64,000 bases of DNA from Mucilaginibacter paludis DSM 18603 (GTDB lineage: Bacteria > Bacteroidota > Bacteroidia > Sphingobacteriales > Sphingobacteriaceae): positions 6,156,432 to 6,220,431 of the forward strand of contig NZ_CM001403.1 of the NCBI RefSeq assembly GCF_000166195.2, read 5' to 3'. Made by a program: the position numbers and the translations under genes. The notes under the pieces are model-generated. The model had not been told where the DNA came from. It saw only the letters and a program-made list of their open reading frames with translations, and ran no database searches. Below are positions 16,651-24,658 of this stretch, one piece after another. The number at the start of each line of letters is the position of its first letter. The stretch's first letter is position 1.

Positions 16651-17769
16651 TTAAAAAATGCACCTCATGGTGAGGTGTCTTTTACCAAAAGTTGCGCCTG
16701 TGGCTTCATGGATAGCCAGCATTTTGTCGTTAAAATCGCCAACCCACGATAGTTCCAGTTCAAAATACTGGTTTAACGGATAAACATATTCTTTTAACTT
16801 GATAAACATTGCCGATTCCAGGCCATGTTTTTGATATTTTTCTTTCGTACCCATCACAATAGCCCTCATTCGCGATACGCCTCTCCATTTGTTATACAAA
16901 AACTTCAGCTTACCTATCAGGTCGAGCTTGCCGTTTAACGATTTGATCATCTGGTTGGCATCCGGCAAAATAAGGGTAAATGATGCAGGTTCGCCATTAA
17001 CATAGGCAAACCAGATGAGGCTCTCGTCCATAATAGCCTTCATTTGTTTAAAGCTTTCCATAATGGTTGCTTTATTAATTGGCACAAAGTTTTCAAAGCT
17101 TTTCCAGGCGTCATTATAAATTTCCATAAAATCGCTGGCGTACTGATCAATTTTATCAGCCTCCAGGTGCTTAAATTCGTACCCTGGCTTTTTGGATACC
17201 CATTCGGCAATTTTTGTGAATCGCTCCGGGAAAGGTTTATAAACCTCAAGGTGATTGGTGATCTGCTGGTATTCGGTTTTAAAACCGTATTCGTCAAAAA
17301 AAGCCTTGTAGTAAAGTGGGTTATAATTCATACCGTACGATGGCACAGTGAAGCCTTCAACCAGCAGGCCCCAGAATTTGTCGTTTTCGCCAAAATTGAT
17401 AGGCCCGTCCATAGCCTTCATGCCATTTTGTTGTAGCCATTCCCTGGCGGTGTCAAATAATTTAAAAGCGGCCGCCTTATCATCAATGCACTCAAAAAAA
17501 CCGCATCCACCCGTGGGCTGCTCATAATTATAAGCTTTTTCATCGTTAATAAAGGCTGCAATGCGGCCAATAAGCCGGTTATCGCTATTTCGCAATACCC
17601 AGCGGGTACATTTTCCATGGCTGTGAAAATTGTTTTTAGCCGGGTTAAATACCGCTTCTATATCAATGTCCAGCGGGCATATCCAAACTTTATCGTTTTG
17701 GTATATCAGGCGCGCAACGTCTAAAAAAGCTTTTCTATCAGCTTTGGTTTTAACTTCGGTAATCATCAT
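16651..17769 (-). CDS. GNAT-like N-acyltransferase family protein of unknown substrate
   Basis: A 372-residue cytoplasmic protein with two GNAT-like halves. The N-terminal part holds DVARLIYQNDKVWICPLD, a hallmark of a widespread uncharacterised family, followed by WVLRNSDNRLIGRIAAFIN. The C-terminal part holds ESLIWFAYVNGEPASFTLILPD, RAIVMGTKEKYQKHGLESAMFIKL and ELSWVGDFNDKMLAIHEATGATFGKRHLTMRC, the last resembling the usual GNAT terminus. No acyl acceptor can be named. It is convergent with the XRE gene across the MITE-like element. Confidence 0.8.
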   Translation of the reverse strand: MMITEVKTKADRKAFLDVARLIYQNDKVWICPLDIDIEAVFNPAKNNFHSHGKCTRWVLRNSDNRLIGRIAAFINDEKAYNYEQPTGGCGFFECIDDKAAAFKLFDTAREWLQQNGMKAMDGPINFGENDKFWGLLVEGFTVPSYGMNYNPLYYKAFFDEYGFKTEYQQITNHLEVYKPFPERFTKIAEWVSKKPGYEFKHLEADKIDQYASDFMEIYNDAWKSFENFVPINKATIMESFKQMKAIMDESLIWFAYVNGEPASFTLILPDANQMIKSLNGKLDLIGKLKFLYNKWRGVSRMRAIVMGTKEKYQKHGLESAMFIKLKEYVYPLNQYFELELSWVGDFNDKMLAIHEATGATFGKRHLTMRCIF

Positions 17770-17784
17770 CCTTTAAAAATAAAA

Positions 17785-17810
17785 AAGCATTCGGCTTAAG
17801 CCGAATGCTT
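17785..17810 (-). terminator. Rho-independent terminator of the small acidic protein gene
   Basis: A palindrome of 11 bp per arm (AAGCATTCGGC and its mirror, TTAA loop) is followed on the minus strand by a T-rich run. It lies between the acidic-protein gene and the GNAT-like gene. Confidence 0.8.
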
Positions 17811-17834
17811 ATATTTTAATATGTTGTAAATTTT

Positions 17835-18032
17835 TTAAAAATCTTCTTCTTCTTCCAATCCATCAAAGCGATCATAAGAACCCAGGTCGTCAATAGGCTC
17901 ATCAAATTCATCATCGTCGTCATCATCGATAAATTTATTTTTAGGTTTAGCTGATGCCGCTTTGTCGGTTCCTTTTTTGGCTGGTCCAGTACTTGCACTT
18001 GTCTTTTTTGCCGGTTTCTTAGGGGTTTCCAT
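17835..18032 (-). CDS. Small lysine/alanine then aspartate-rich protein of unknown function
   Basis: A 65-residue protein in two charge blocks: an N-terminal basic, Lys/Ala/Thr-rich half (METPKKPAKKTSASTGPAKK) and a C-terminal acidic half with six consecutive aspartates and a terminal GLEEEEDF. No folded domain is evident; it is probably disordered. The frame ends just before a good terminator and begins after an AT-rich leader, which supports it being real. Such proteins could bind nucleic acid or ribosomes, but that is a guess. Confidence 0.65.
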   Translation of the reverse strand: METPKKPAKKTSASTGPAKKGTDKAASAKPKNKFIDDDDDDEFDEPIDDLGSYDRFDGLEEEEDF

Positions 18033-18191
18033 TGAAAAATAGATTAGCGTTGTAATTGTGTTATCTTAATTTAAATTTACTAAGAAATAGAATAAGTAAA
18101 GTTTTTTTTTGATTTTTTTTAATCAATGATTTTCGACATTGCTTACTTCAAAAATAACGAAAATGATTTTAATGAAAAAAACGAATGAAAA

Positions 18192-18752
18192 TTATTCTGA
18201 TTGATCGCCAACGCTGGAGTTGTCTGGCGCAAGTTCTTTTAATTGAGGTAATTCATTGATGTGGTTAATACCAAAGTAATCCATAAAAAACTCACTTGTT
18301 GCATAAATAATAGGGCGGCCAATGCTTTCGGCCTTGCCTGCAATGGTGATTAATTCCTTTTCAAGCAATTTTTGAATGGAGTAGTCGCAGTTTACTCCAC
18401 GAATTTGTTCTATATCCAGTTTGGTTACCGGCTGCTGGTAAGCAATAATAGCCAGGGTTTCTAAAGCGGCCTGGCTCAGCTTCTTTTTAGAGCGCTGTAG
18501 CTGCAGTTGCTTAATAATAATGTGGTAATCCTTTTTGGTTAAAAATTGGTAGCCGTTATTGATGTTCACCAGTTCGATAGCAAAATCGGGCTGCTGATAC
18601 TTTTGACGGATATTTTGTATGGCCCCTTTTACTTCGTTTTCCGAAAAATCTTGCTCAAAACTTAATTGCAGGCAATAAACTATTTCTTCCAGCCGGATGC
18701 TGTTTTCTGAGGCGAAAATCAACGCTTCAATATATAGGTCAGGTTTTTCCAT
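18192..18752 (-). CDS. scpB: Segregation and condensation protein B
   Basis: A 186-residue winged-helix protein, the kleisin-associated partner in the SMC-ScpA-ScpB complex that organises and segregates the chromosome. Recognised by LYIEALIFASENSIRLEEIV at the N-terminus, the first winged helix with GYQFLTKKDY, and the highly conserved SQAALETLAIIAYQQPVTKLDIEQIRGVNCDYSIQKLLEKELITIAGKAESIGRPIIYATS block. scpA is not adjacent. The start at MEKPDLYIEA fits the family. Confidence 0.93.
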   Translation of the reverse strand: MEKPDLYIEALIFASENSIRLEEIVYCLQLSFEQDFSENEVKGAIQNIRQKYQQPDFAIELVNINNGYQFLTKKDYHIIIKQLQLQRSKKKLSQAALETLAIIAYQQPVTKLDIEQIRGVNCDYSIQKLLEKELITIAGKAESIGRPIIYATSEFFMDYFGINHINELPQLKELAPDNSSVGDQSE

Positions 18753-18940
18753 TTGTCGCCATAAAAGTAAAAAGTTTTTTGATCATAGCGATAGCTCATT
18801 TAAAGGCTGATTTTTGGAAAAAACAAGCAATATATAAATTTTTTTAAAATAAAGTGTAACGTTTTTTGATTAAAGTGGTCTTATGGATATATTAAATAAA
18901 ATAAAAACAACAAGTATCTGATTTTCAAAAAATTACAAAT

Positions 18941-19549
18941 ATGAAAACAACAATTTTATCAATCGCAACAATACTCTTCTTAGTATTTTCAGTAAGCAGC
19001 AAAACTTTTGCAGCAAGTAAAAATAACGATGCCACCACCATGTTATCGGGCATCAGCCACATTAACCAAATTGAAGTTCATGGTAACGTTGAGCTCTATG
19101 TTACTTCCGGCGTGAGCGACAAGGTAAAGGTATACGATACCTATTATAACCAGAATGCTTTGGTGCAGGAACAAAATGGCGTGCTTCGCATTTCTTCATA
19201 CAAAGCCGAAAAGCTGGTAGTTTGGGTAACAGCGGAGGATTTACGCTCTGTAACGGCTTACGATAATGCGTCAATTAAATCATTCGGTAAATTTTCCGGC
19301 ATCGAGTTCAGCCTGAACCTGAATAACAACGCGAGCGCGCAATTTGACATGGATTGCTACAAAACCAATATTATATTGAATGATAGCGCTAAAGCCGACA
19401 TTGTTGGTAACGCTACCCAAAGCTATATGGTGATCAACCATTCGGCCACTGTGAACACCACTAATTTTACAGCTGAACAGTTTACTCAAAAACGACTGAT
19501 AGCGGCAGTTGCTGCAAAGCAGGTAAGTGATGAACTGGCGTTCAATTAA
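18941..19549 (+). CDS. Secreted DUF2807 (head GIN) protein
   Basis: A 202-residue exported protein with a signal peptide (residues 1-24, ending SSKTFAAS). A single right-handed beta-helix-like DUF2807 domain follows (INQIEVHGNVELYVTSGVSDKVKVYD, then repeats such as AYDNASIKSFGKFSG and LNDSAKADIVGNATQ). It lacks a lipobox, unlike the related gene that follows at 19679, and is shorter than typical members. The role is unknown; the family was named a putative auto-transporter adhesin without proof. A terminator follows. Confidence 0.85.
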   Translation: MKTTILSIATILFLVFSVSSKTFAASKNNDATTMLSGISHINQIEVHGNVELYVTSGVSDKVKVYDTYYNQNALVQEQNGVLRISSYKAEKLVVWVTAEDLRSVTAYDNASIKSFGKFSGIEFSLNLNNNASAQFDMDCYKTNIILNDSAKADIVGNATQSYMVINHSATVNTTNFTAEQFTQKRLIAAVAAKQVSDELAFN

Positions 19550-19579
19550 GGAGCAAGCACTCCCATCACATATTAACAG

Positions 19580-19619
19580 TAAAGCTGTCTTTTTTATACA
19601 AGACGGCTTTATTTTTTTT
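19580..19619 (+). terminator. Rho-independent terminator after the first DUF2807 gene
   Basis: AAAGCTGTCTT (from 19581) pairs with AAGACGGCTTT (19600-19610, one G-U pair) and runs into a long T-tract. Confidence 0.85.
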
Positions 19620-19678
19620 ATATAACTAAATGGTGTAACTTCATTCAATAATAACACGTCTGACTAAAGAAAAATAGA

Positions 19679-20401
19679 ATGAATAGAATATACGTTTTTA
19701 TGGCGGTTATAGCCGCATCTGCCATAGTTGTACTAAGCGCTTGTAATGGCTTTACTTGTAAAAAAGGTTCAGGAAAGCAAATTACCGAAACGCGTAAGAT
19801 GGCTGATTTTTCGAAACTGGATATTTCTGGCGGATATGATGTAGTGATCAAACAGGATACCGCAGAATCACTAAGCATAACCGCTGATGATAACCTGATG
19901 AAATATATCAAAACAGAAGTAAACGGTGATAAATTACGGGTTCATTCAAGTGGCAATATATGCAGTACGGGCAAGTTTGTAATCAATATTAGCCTGCGCA
20001 ACCTGTCGGCCATCAAAACATCGGGGGCGGTTGCTATCTCATCACCCGGAAAAATAAATGTTAAAGATTTAGATCTTGATTTTTCGGGAGCATCAAAAAT
20101 TACCCTGGATCTGAATGCCAATAACGTAAGCACAAGCGGGAGCGGCTTAACCGAGTTAAATTTAACCGGGCAGGCCAGTACCCATAATGTAGAGCTATCC
20201 GGTTCAGGGCATATCAATGCGTTTGATTTTGTGGTAGCTAAATATCATATCGAAACCAGCGGATCAAGCCATTGCCAGATCAATGTGCTGAACGAATTGA
20301 ATATCAACAGCAGCGGAACATCGGATATAGAATACCGCGGAAACCCAGCGAATATCAGCAATAACAAATCGGGCGCATCTTCGTTAAAAAAAGTTGAATA
20401 G
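19679..20401 (+). CDS. DUF2807 (head GIN) lipoprotein
   Basis: A 240-residue lipoprotein with lipobox VVLSAC (Cys21) and a DUF2807 beta-helix made of short repeated strands (FSKLDISGGYDVVIKQD, AIKTSGAVAISSPGKI, VSTSGSGLTELNLTGQ, ELSGSGHINAFDF). It belongs to the same family as the gene at 18941 but is tethered to a membrane. The pair probably arose by old duplication. Each has its own terminator, so they are separate transcripts. Confidence 0.88.
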   Translation: MNRIYVFMAVIAASAIVVLSACNGFTCKKGSGKQITETRKMADFSKLDISGGYDVVIKQDTAESLSITADDNLMKYIKTEVNGDKLRVHSSGNICSTGKFVINISLRNLSAIKTSGAVAISSPGKINVKDLDLDFSGASKITLDLNANNVSTSGSGLTELNLTGQASTHNVELSGSGHINAFDFVVAKYHIETSGSSHCQINVLNELNINSSGTSDIEYRGNPANISNNKSGASSLKKVE

Positions 20402-20426
20402 TTATTATAAAATAAGCTTAAATATG

Positions 20427-20474
20427 ATGCTTTAACTATCTGCAATTTAGCAGGCCAGTTAAAGCATTTTTTTA
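20427..20474 (+). terminator. Rho-independent terminator after the DUF2807 lipoprotein gene
   Basis: ATGCTTTAACT (20427-20437) pairs perfectly with AGTTAAAGCAT (20457-20467). The loop holds a smaller CTGC/GCAG stem, and seven Ts follow. Confidence 0.88.
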
Positions 20475-20491
20475 ATCATTTTGCAGAGCAG

Positions 20492-20926
20492 ATGGAAATC
20501 AACGACCAGATTATTACGTTTGAAACCTATTACGACCCTATGCTGGCTCACATTGTGCGCTCGCGCCTGGAAGATAACGGGGTAGCCTGTTTTATTGCAG
20601 ATGAAAATATGATTGGCATAAACCCTTTATATAACAATGCGCTGGGAGGGATAAAGCTTAAAATATTTGAACGCGATCTGGAAAAATGCCGGGCTATTTT
20701 AGCCCAGGACCAAACCATCCCCGCGGATGAACACGTTGAAATTGACGACGAAACCCAGGGAATTGTGATTTGCCCGTACTGCGGCTCAACCAATGTGCGC
20801 TATGGGGCTGCAACCAAAAATCGTTTCGGATGGTTAAGCATCCTGGTATCTTTAGTGCTCTCGGTTTATCCTTTTTCTACCCGTAAAGCATGGCATTGCT
20901 TTAATTGCAGTGAAGATTTTGATTAA
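20492..20926 (+). CDS. DUF2007 protein with C-terminal zinc ribbon
   Basis: A 144-residue protein. The N-terminal DUF2007 fold (ITFETYYDPMLAHIVRSRLEDNGVACFIADENMIGINPLY) resembles PII-like signal-transduction domains. A linker follows, then a zinc-ribbon with CPYCGSTNV and CFNCSEDFD separated by a short hydrophobic, Arg/Lys-flanked segment (LSILVSLVLSVYPF) that could touch the membrane. The function is unknown; the family is annotated as putative signal-transducing protein. It lies between a terminator and a convergent dehydrogenase gene. Confidence 0.85.
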   Translation: MEINDQIITFETYYDPMLAHIVRSRLEDNGVACFIADENMIGINPLYNNALGGIKLKIFERDLEKCRAILAQDQTIPADEHVEIDDETQGIVICPYCGSTNVRYGAATKNRFGWLSILVSLVLSVYPFSTRKAWHCFNCSEDFD

Positions 20927-21016
20927 AATACCGCGACAAAACCCGGTAATCTAAGGTTGTGAAGCTTCAAGCCTGATAGCAGGCGCGCCGGTATTTGAAT
21001 TTGTGTAACTTAATGT

Positions 21017-22003
21017 TTAGATAGTCGCCCGGTTAACCAGCGCCTTGCCCTCAACAAACGCGTCGATATTGGCAAAGGTAGTTGTAGCAATCTGTTCCAT
21101 CGCTTCCGCGGTAAAAAAGCCCTGGTGCGAAGTGATCAGCACGTTAGGGAACGAAATAAGCCGCGTGATCAGATCGTCCTGAATCACATCTTCTGAGTAA
21201 TCCCTGAAAAATAGCTTGCTTTCCTGTTCATATACATCCAGGCCTAAATAGCCCAGCTGGCCGCTTTTTAATGCTTTAATCACATCGGCGGTATTAATCA
21301 AGGCTCCACGGCTGGTATTGATCAGCATGGCGCCACGTTTAAATAGTTTTAAGGTTTGCTCATTAATAAGGTGCCTGGTGCTATCAAGAAGCGGGCAATG
21401 TAACGATATGATATCCGCGTCTTGTAAGGTGGCTTCGAGGGTATCATAAGTTACCCCGAGCGAGATCAGTTCCTGGTTAGGATAAAGATCGTAGGCGTTG
21501 ATGCGGCAACCAAATCCTTTTAATATTTTACAAAAGGCTTTACCAATATTACCTGTGCCAATAACGGCTACCTTCCGGTTATGCAAATTGAACCCCATTA
21601 ATTTCTCCAGCGAAAAATTGCCTTCCCTTACCCGGTTGTAAGCCTTATGGGTTTTGCGGTTAAGGGTTAAAATAAGCGCCATGGCATGTTCAGCAATAGC
21701 CTCGGGCGAATAGCTGGGTACCCGTAATACAGGAATGTTCAGATCATCGGCTGCTTTAACATCAACGTTGTTAAATCCCGCGCAGCGCAGCACAATGAGT
21801 TTGATGCCATTGGCATGCAAAGCATTCAGCACGGCTGTATTAACAATATCATTTACAAAAATGCAAACCGCATCAAAGCCTTTGGTTAACGATGCCGTTT
21901 GTTCGTTAAGCGGCAATACAAAATAAGTTAAGGTATGGCCGGTATTAAAACGATTAAAAAATTGTTCGTCGTATTGATAGGTGCTGAATATGGCTATTTT
22001 CAT
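21017..22003 (-). CDS. D-isomer specific 2-hydroxyacid dehydrogenase (D-lactate dehydrogenase type)
   Basis: A 328-residue NAD-dependent enzyme from the MKIAIFSTYQYDEQFF start at 22003; a longer frame adds 18 unlikely residues. The NAD-binding loop VAVIGTGNIGKAFCKILKGFG, the arginine-containing NTSRGALINTADV and the catalytic His region ITSHQGFFTAEA are visible. The N-terminus and CAGFNNVDVKAADDLNI match fermentative D-lactate dehydrogenases (LdhA), which reduce pyruvate to D-lactate. The exact substrate is inferred. Upstream lies the repeat region and downstream the convergent DUF2007 gene. Confidence 0.88.
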   Translation of the reverse strand: MKIAIFSTYQYDEQFFNRFNTGHTLTYFVLPLNEQTASLTKGFDAVCIFVNDIVNTAVLNALHANGIKLIVLRCAGFNNVDVKAADDLNIPVLRVPSYSPEAIAEHAMALILTLNRKTHKAYNRVREGNFSLEKLMGFNLHNRKVAVIGTGNIGKAFCKILKGFGCRINAYDLYPNQELISLGVTYDTLEATLQDADIISLHCPLLDSTRHLINEQTLKLFKRGAMLINTSRGALINTADVIKALKSGQLGYLGLDVYEQESKLFFRDYSEDVIQDDLITRLISFPNVLITSHQGFFTAEAMEQIATTTFANIDAFVEGKALVNRATI

Positions 22004-22683
22004 GGTGGCTTGCGGTATGGCAGAATTTGTTATTAGTGACGGGTGGTGGCTTGCCAAATATAACTAATTAATGAGAGGTGCACTAAAGGATGAAATTTTG
22101 ATGCTTTGTAAACTGAAATTTGGTGTGACTGTACAATGAGTTCTTTTTAAAGTGCTGATTATTAATATATAATCGTCATTGCGAGGTACGAAGCAATCTC
22201 TACATAGGCAGAGCGGATTTGAAGGTTCTCCCTGTATATTATAAAGATATCTTCTTAAGTTATTGATTATCAATGCGTCTGTTTTTGCTCTAATAATCAG
22301 TATTCTTAATTTACTACATCGGCCCGCTCAGTCGCCGCGGGAAGGGCTTTGTTCTTTTGTCTTGACACAAAAGAACCAAAAAGTCAAGACTGCCCGATCC
22401 TTCCGCCCACAGGCCAACACCCGGCCCGGCGTGCAGTCTGGCCTTCGCACATTTCTTTCTGCGCAAAATAGCTTACAGGTTTCAAACGTCATTCCTGTTT
22501 TTTTTCGGTTGGCTGAGTCCGTTTCTTATAATGACGTCTTGTTAAGTTATTGATAGCCAATGTAAAAGTGTCATTGAGGAAAGAAGCAATCGCGAACTAT
22601 GCAGGACAAACATGCCTCCTTGCAATTGCTTTGTACTAAATTCCAACCGTCATCCCTTTTTTTTGGTTGGCCGGGTCCATTAC
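22004..22683. repeat. Intergenic block of dispersed repeats without a gene
   Basis: The block contains GTCATTGCGAGGTACGAAGC (22172) and a diverged second copy near 22568 (GTCATTGAGGAAAGAAGC). Two partial copies of a CGTCATYCC-TTTTTTT-GGTTGGC-GGTCC unit lie about 160 bp apart (near 22489 and 22648). A hairpin TTCTTTTGT (22352-22360) / ACAAAAGAA (22367-22375) lies inside a larger CTTGAC/GTCAAG stem. These resemble interspersed repeats of many Bacteroidota genomes. An open frame across 22263-22553 is judged spurious. Confidence 0.7.
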
Positions 22684-23496
22684 TTATAACAACATCAGGT
22701 TATCATAAATTACCTTACCGCCATATACTAAACAGAGTATCGACGTAGCCACAATTAACAAACTTTGCAGGGTGGGGGCCTGGATTAATTTTTTTGAAAA
22801 CGGTACGCTGAACAATCCTGCAGCAACCAACATCCCGCCGATACATCCCACGCTGAATACTAATAAATAGAATAAGCCGTGTACCGGGCTTTTAATTTGA
22901 GCCATTACCAGTACTACCAGGGCGCCACTGCCTGCAAGGCCATGTACCAGGCCAACACCATAAGCCAGTTTATGCGTGTGATGATGTGTATGAATTGGTT
23001 GCGCATAGTAAGGCAACGGTTTTAAAGTGTACTGGGTTGCCAGATATACCGGTGACTTTTGGTATGCCCTCGGCGCATAATTGTGAGCGTGCTGGTGTTG
23101 ATGGAGTAGGATGTTTTTACCGCGGCCAAATTGAATTAACCGGTAAATAGCTAAAATTATCAACATGGCACCAACAGCGGCCTCAAAGTAATGAAAGCTA
23201 TGTTCGGAGATGCCTACCTTAAAAAGTATCATCAATATACCAATTAAAAAAATGGTAGACGAGTGGCCCAGGCCCCAGAAAGCACCATCCTTCATGGAGA
23301 GCCAAATGCGGTTTCGCCGGGAGACGATATTGCTTACCGCGAGCAGATGATCGGCCTCAAAGGCATGGGTAAACCCGGCATAAATAGTTAGCAGGAGCGG
23401 AAAGGTAAAAAGCATGTTATTTTGTTTGAATACGATGTTAGTAATGTGGCTTAGCCTTAGTGTTGAGTTTAAAGTGTTCAATTTATTCATTGTCAA
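22684..23496 (-). CDS. NiCoT/NicO-type nickel permease
   Basis: A membrane protein of up to 270 residues; MLFTFPLLLTIYAG (start 23415, 243 residues) may be the true start. It has about six membrane segments. HAFEADH in the first helix matches the HX4DH nickel/cobalt-binding signature of the NiCoT family. A histidine-rich loop (HQHQHAH, HTHHHTHK) separates two halves, as in NicO and RcnA-like proteins. It is last in the minus-strand hydrogenase arm, 76 bp after hypE, so it most likely supplies nickel for the [NiFe] site. A urease-type or efflux role is less likely in this setting. Confidence 0.85.
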   Translation of the reverse strand: MTMNKLNTLNSTLRLSHITNIVFKQNNMLFTFPLLLTIYAGFTHAFEADHLLAVSNIVSRRNRIWLSMKDGAFWGLGHSSTIFLIGILMILFKVGISEHSFHYFEAAVGAMLIILAIYRLIQFGRGKNILLHQHQHAHNYAPRAYQKSPVYLATQYTLKPLPYYAQPIHTHHHTHKLAYGVGLVHGLAGSGALVVLVMAQIKSPVHGLFYLLVFSVGCIGGMLVAAGLFSVPFSKKLIQAPTLQSLLIVATSILCLVYGGKVIYDNLMLL

Positions 23497-23572
23497 TTAG
23501 GCGCACCGAAATTATTCAAGACTCCAGGCTCAGGACTCCCGACTAATAGCGGCATACTTTTTATGATACAGA

Positions 23573-24616
23573 TCAGCATATCCTGGGTAACTGTTCGCCT
23601 GCCAGCATATTAACAACCCGGCGGCCGCCAATTTTACTTTTCATGATTACCTGCCGGGGATGCTCTGCGGTTACTTCGCCAATCAGGCTGGCCATTGATC
23701 CAAATTCCCATTGTTTGATTTGCTGCAGAACCTGCTGAGCAATGGCGGCATCAACCACGGCAATAAATAAGCCCTCGTTGGCTACATAAAGCGGATCGAA
23801 GCCAAGCATTTCGCAGGCTCCCTGTACTTCCTCTTCTACGGGCAGGTTTTTTTCGGCAATGGTAATACCCAATTGTGCCTGTACGGCAATCTCATTTAAT
23901 ACGGTTGCTAATCCGCCCCTGGTGGGGTCGCGTAAAAAATGGATCTGGTGGCCAAATTCATCCAGTAGCTTTAAAATAATATCGTTAAGCGGGCGGGTAT
24001 CGCTGCTCATGGTAGTTTCAAACTGTAAACCCTGGCGATGGCTTACAATAGTAATACCATGGCGGGCCAGTGGACCGCTTAAAATAATCTGGTCGCCGGC
24101 TTTAATATTGCTTATATCAATATCTGCCTTTGCATGCACCTGGCCAATGCCGGTAGTGTTAATAAATATCTTATCGCCCTTGCCTTTTTCAACCACTTTG
24201 GTATCGCCGGTTATAATTTGTACACCCGCTGCCTGGCAGGCTGTTTTAATGCTCAGTAATATTTCCCAAAACTCGGTCATCTTTAAACCTTCTTCCAGCA
24301 CAAAGCCAAGCGTAAGGTATTTGGCGGCCGCGCCACACATGGCCAAATCGTTAACGGTACCGTTAATAGCCAGGTCGCCAATGTTGCCCCCCTCAAAAAA
24401 AATCGGCGACACCACATAAGTATCAGTACTCATGGCTACTTTGCCGTTCAGGGTAAATATGGCACCGTCGTGCTTTTTGTTGAGCAGGTCGTTTTCAAAT
24501 AAGTTAAATACGCCCGCATCCAATAGCTGGCTGGTTAAGGTGCCGCCGCTGCCGTGCCCTAAATTAATCGTATCAAAATCCAGTTGTGGGAGCGGGCAAG
24601 ATAGATTCATCATCAT
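23573..24616 (-). CDS. hypE: Hydrogenase maturation protein HypE
   Basis: A 347-residue PurM-like ATPase that dehydrates the carbamoyl group placed on its C-terminal cysteine by HypF, producing the cyanide ligand of the Ni-Fe site. The N-terminal LGHGSGGTLTSQL, the nucleotide-binding SMSTDTYVVSPIFFEGGNIGDLAINGTVNDLAM and FLRDPTRGGLATVLNEI are typical. The protein ends in the essential LPRIC motif (Cys347 last residue). It follows hypD with a 42-bp gap and precedes the nickel permease. Confidence 0.96.
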   Translation of the reverse strand: MMMNLSCPLPQLDFDTINLGHGSGGTLTSQLLDAGVFNLFENDLLNKKHDGAIFTLNGKVAMSTDTYVVSPIFFEGGNIGDLAINGTVNDLAMCGAAAKYLTLGFVLEEGLKMTEFWEILLSIKTACQAAGVQIITGDTKVVEKGKGDKIFINTTGIGQVHAKADIDISNIKAGDQIILSGPLARHGITIVSHRQGLQFETTMSSDTRPLNDIILKLLDEFGHQIHFLRDPTRGGLATVLNEIAVQAQLGITIAEKNLPVEEEVQGACEMLGFDPLYVANEGLFIAVVDAAIAQQVLQQIKQWEFGSMASLIGEVTAEHPRQVIMKSKIGGRRVVNMLAGEQLPRIC

Positions 24617-24658
24617 TGCTTGGTGTTGCTTATTAGTGTCATTAATACTTTAGGGTAC

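Noticed and set aside
22263..22553. A 96-codon open frame in the repeat region upstream of the nickel permease
   Set aside because: It runs through a dispersed repeat with a hairpin (SPREGLCSFVLTQKNQKVK) and has no domain, signal or neighbour link; judged spurious.
23859..24419. Long plus-strand frames antisense to hypE, hypD and hypF
   Set aside because: The minus-strand genes are complete and recognised; the antisense frames show no motifs.
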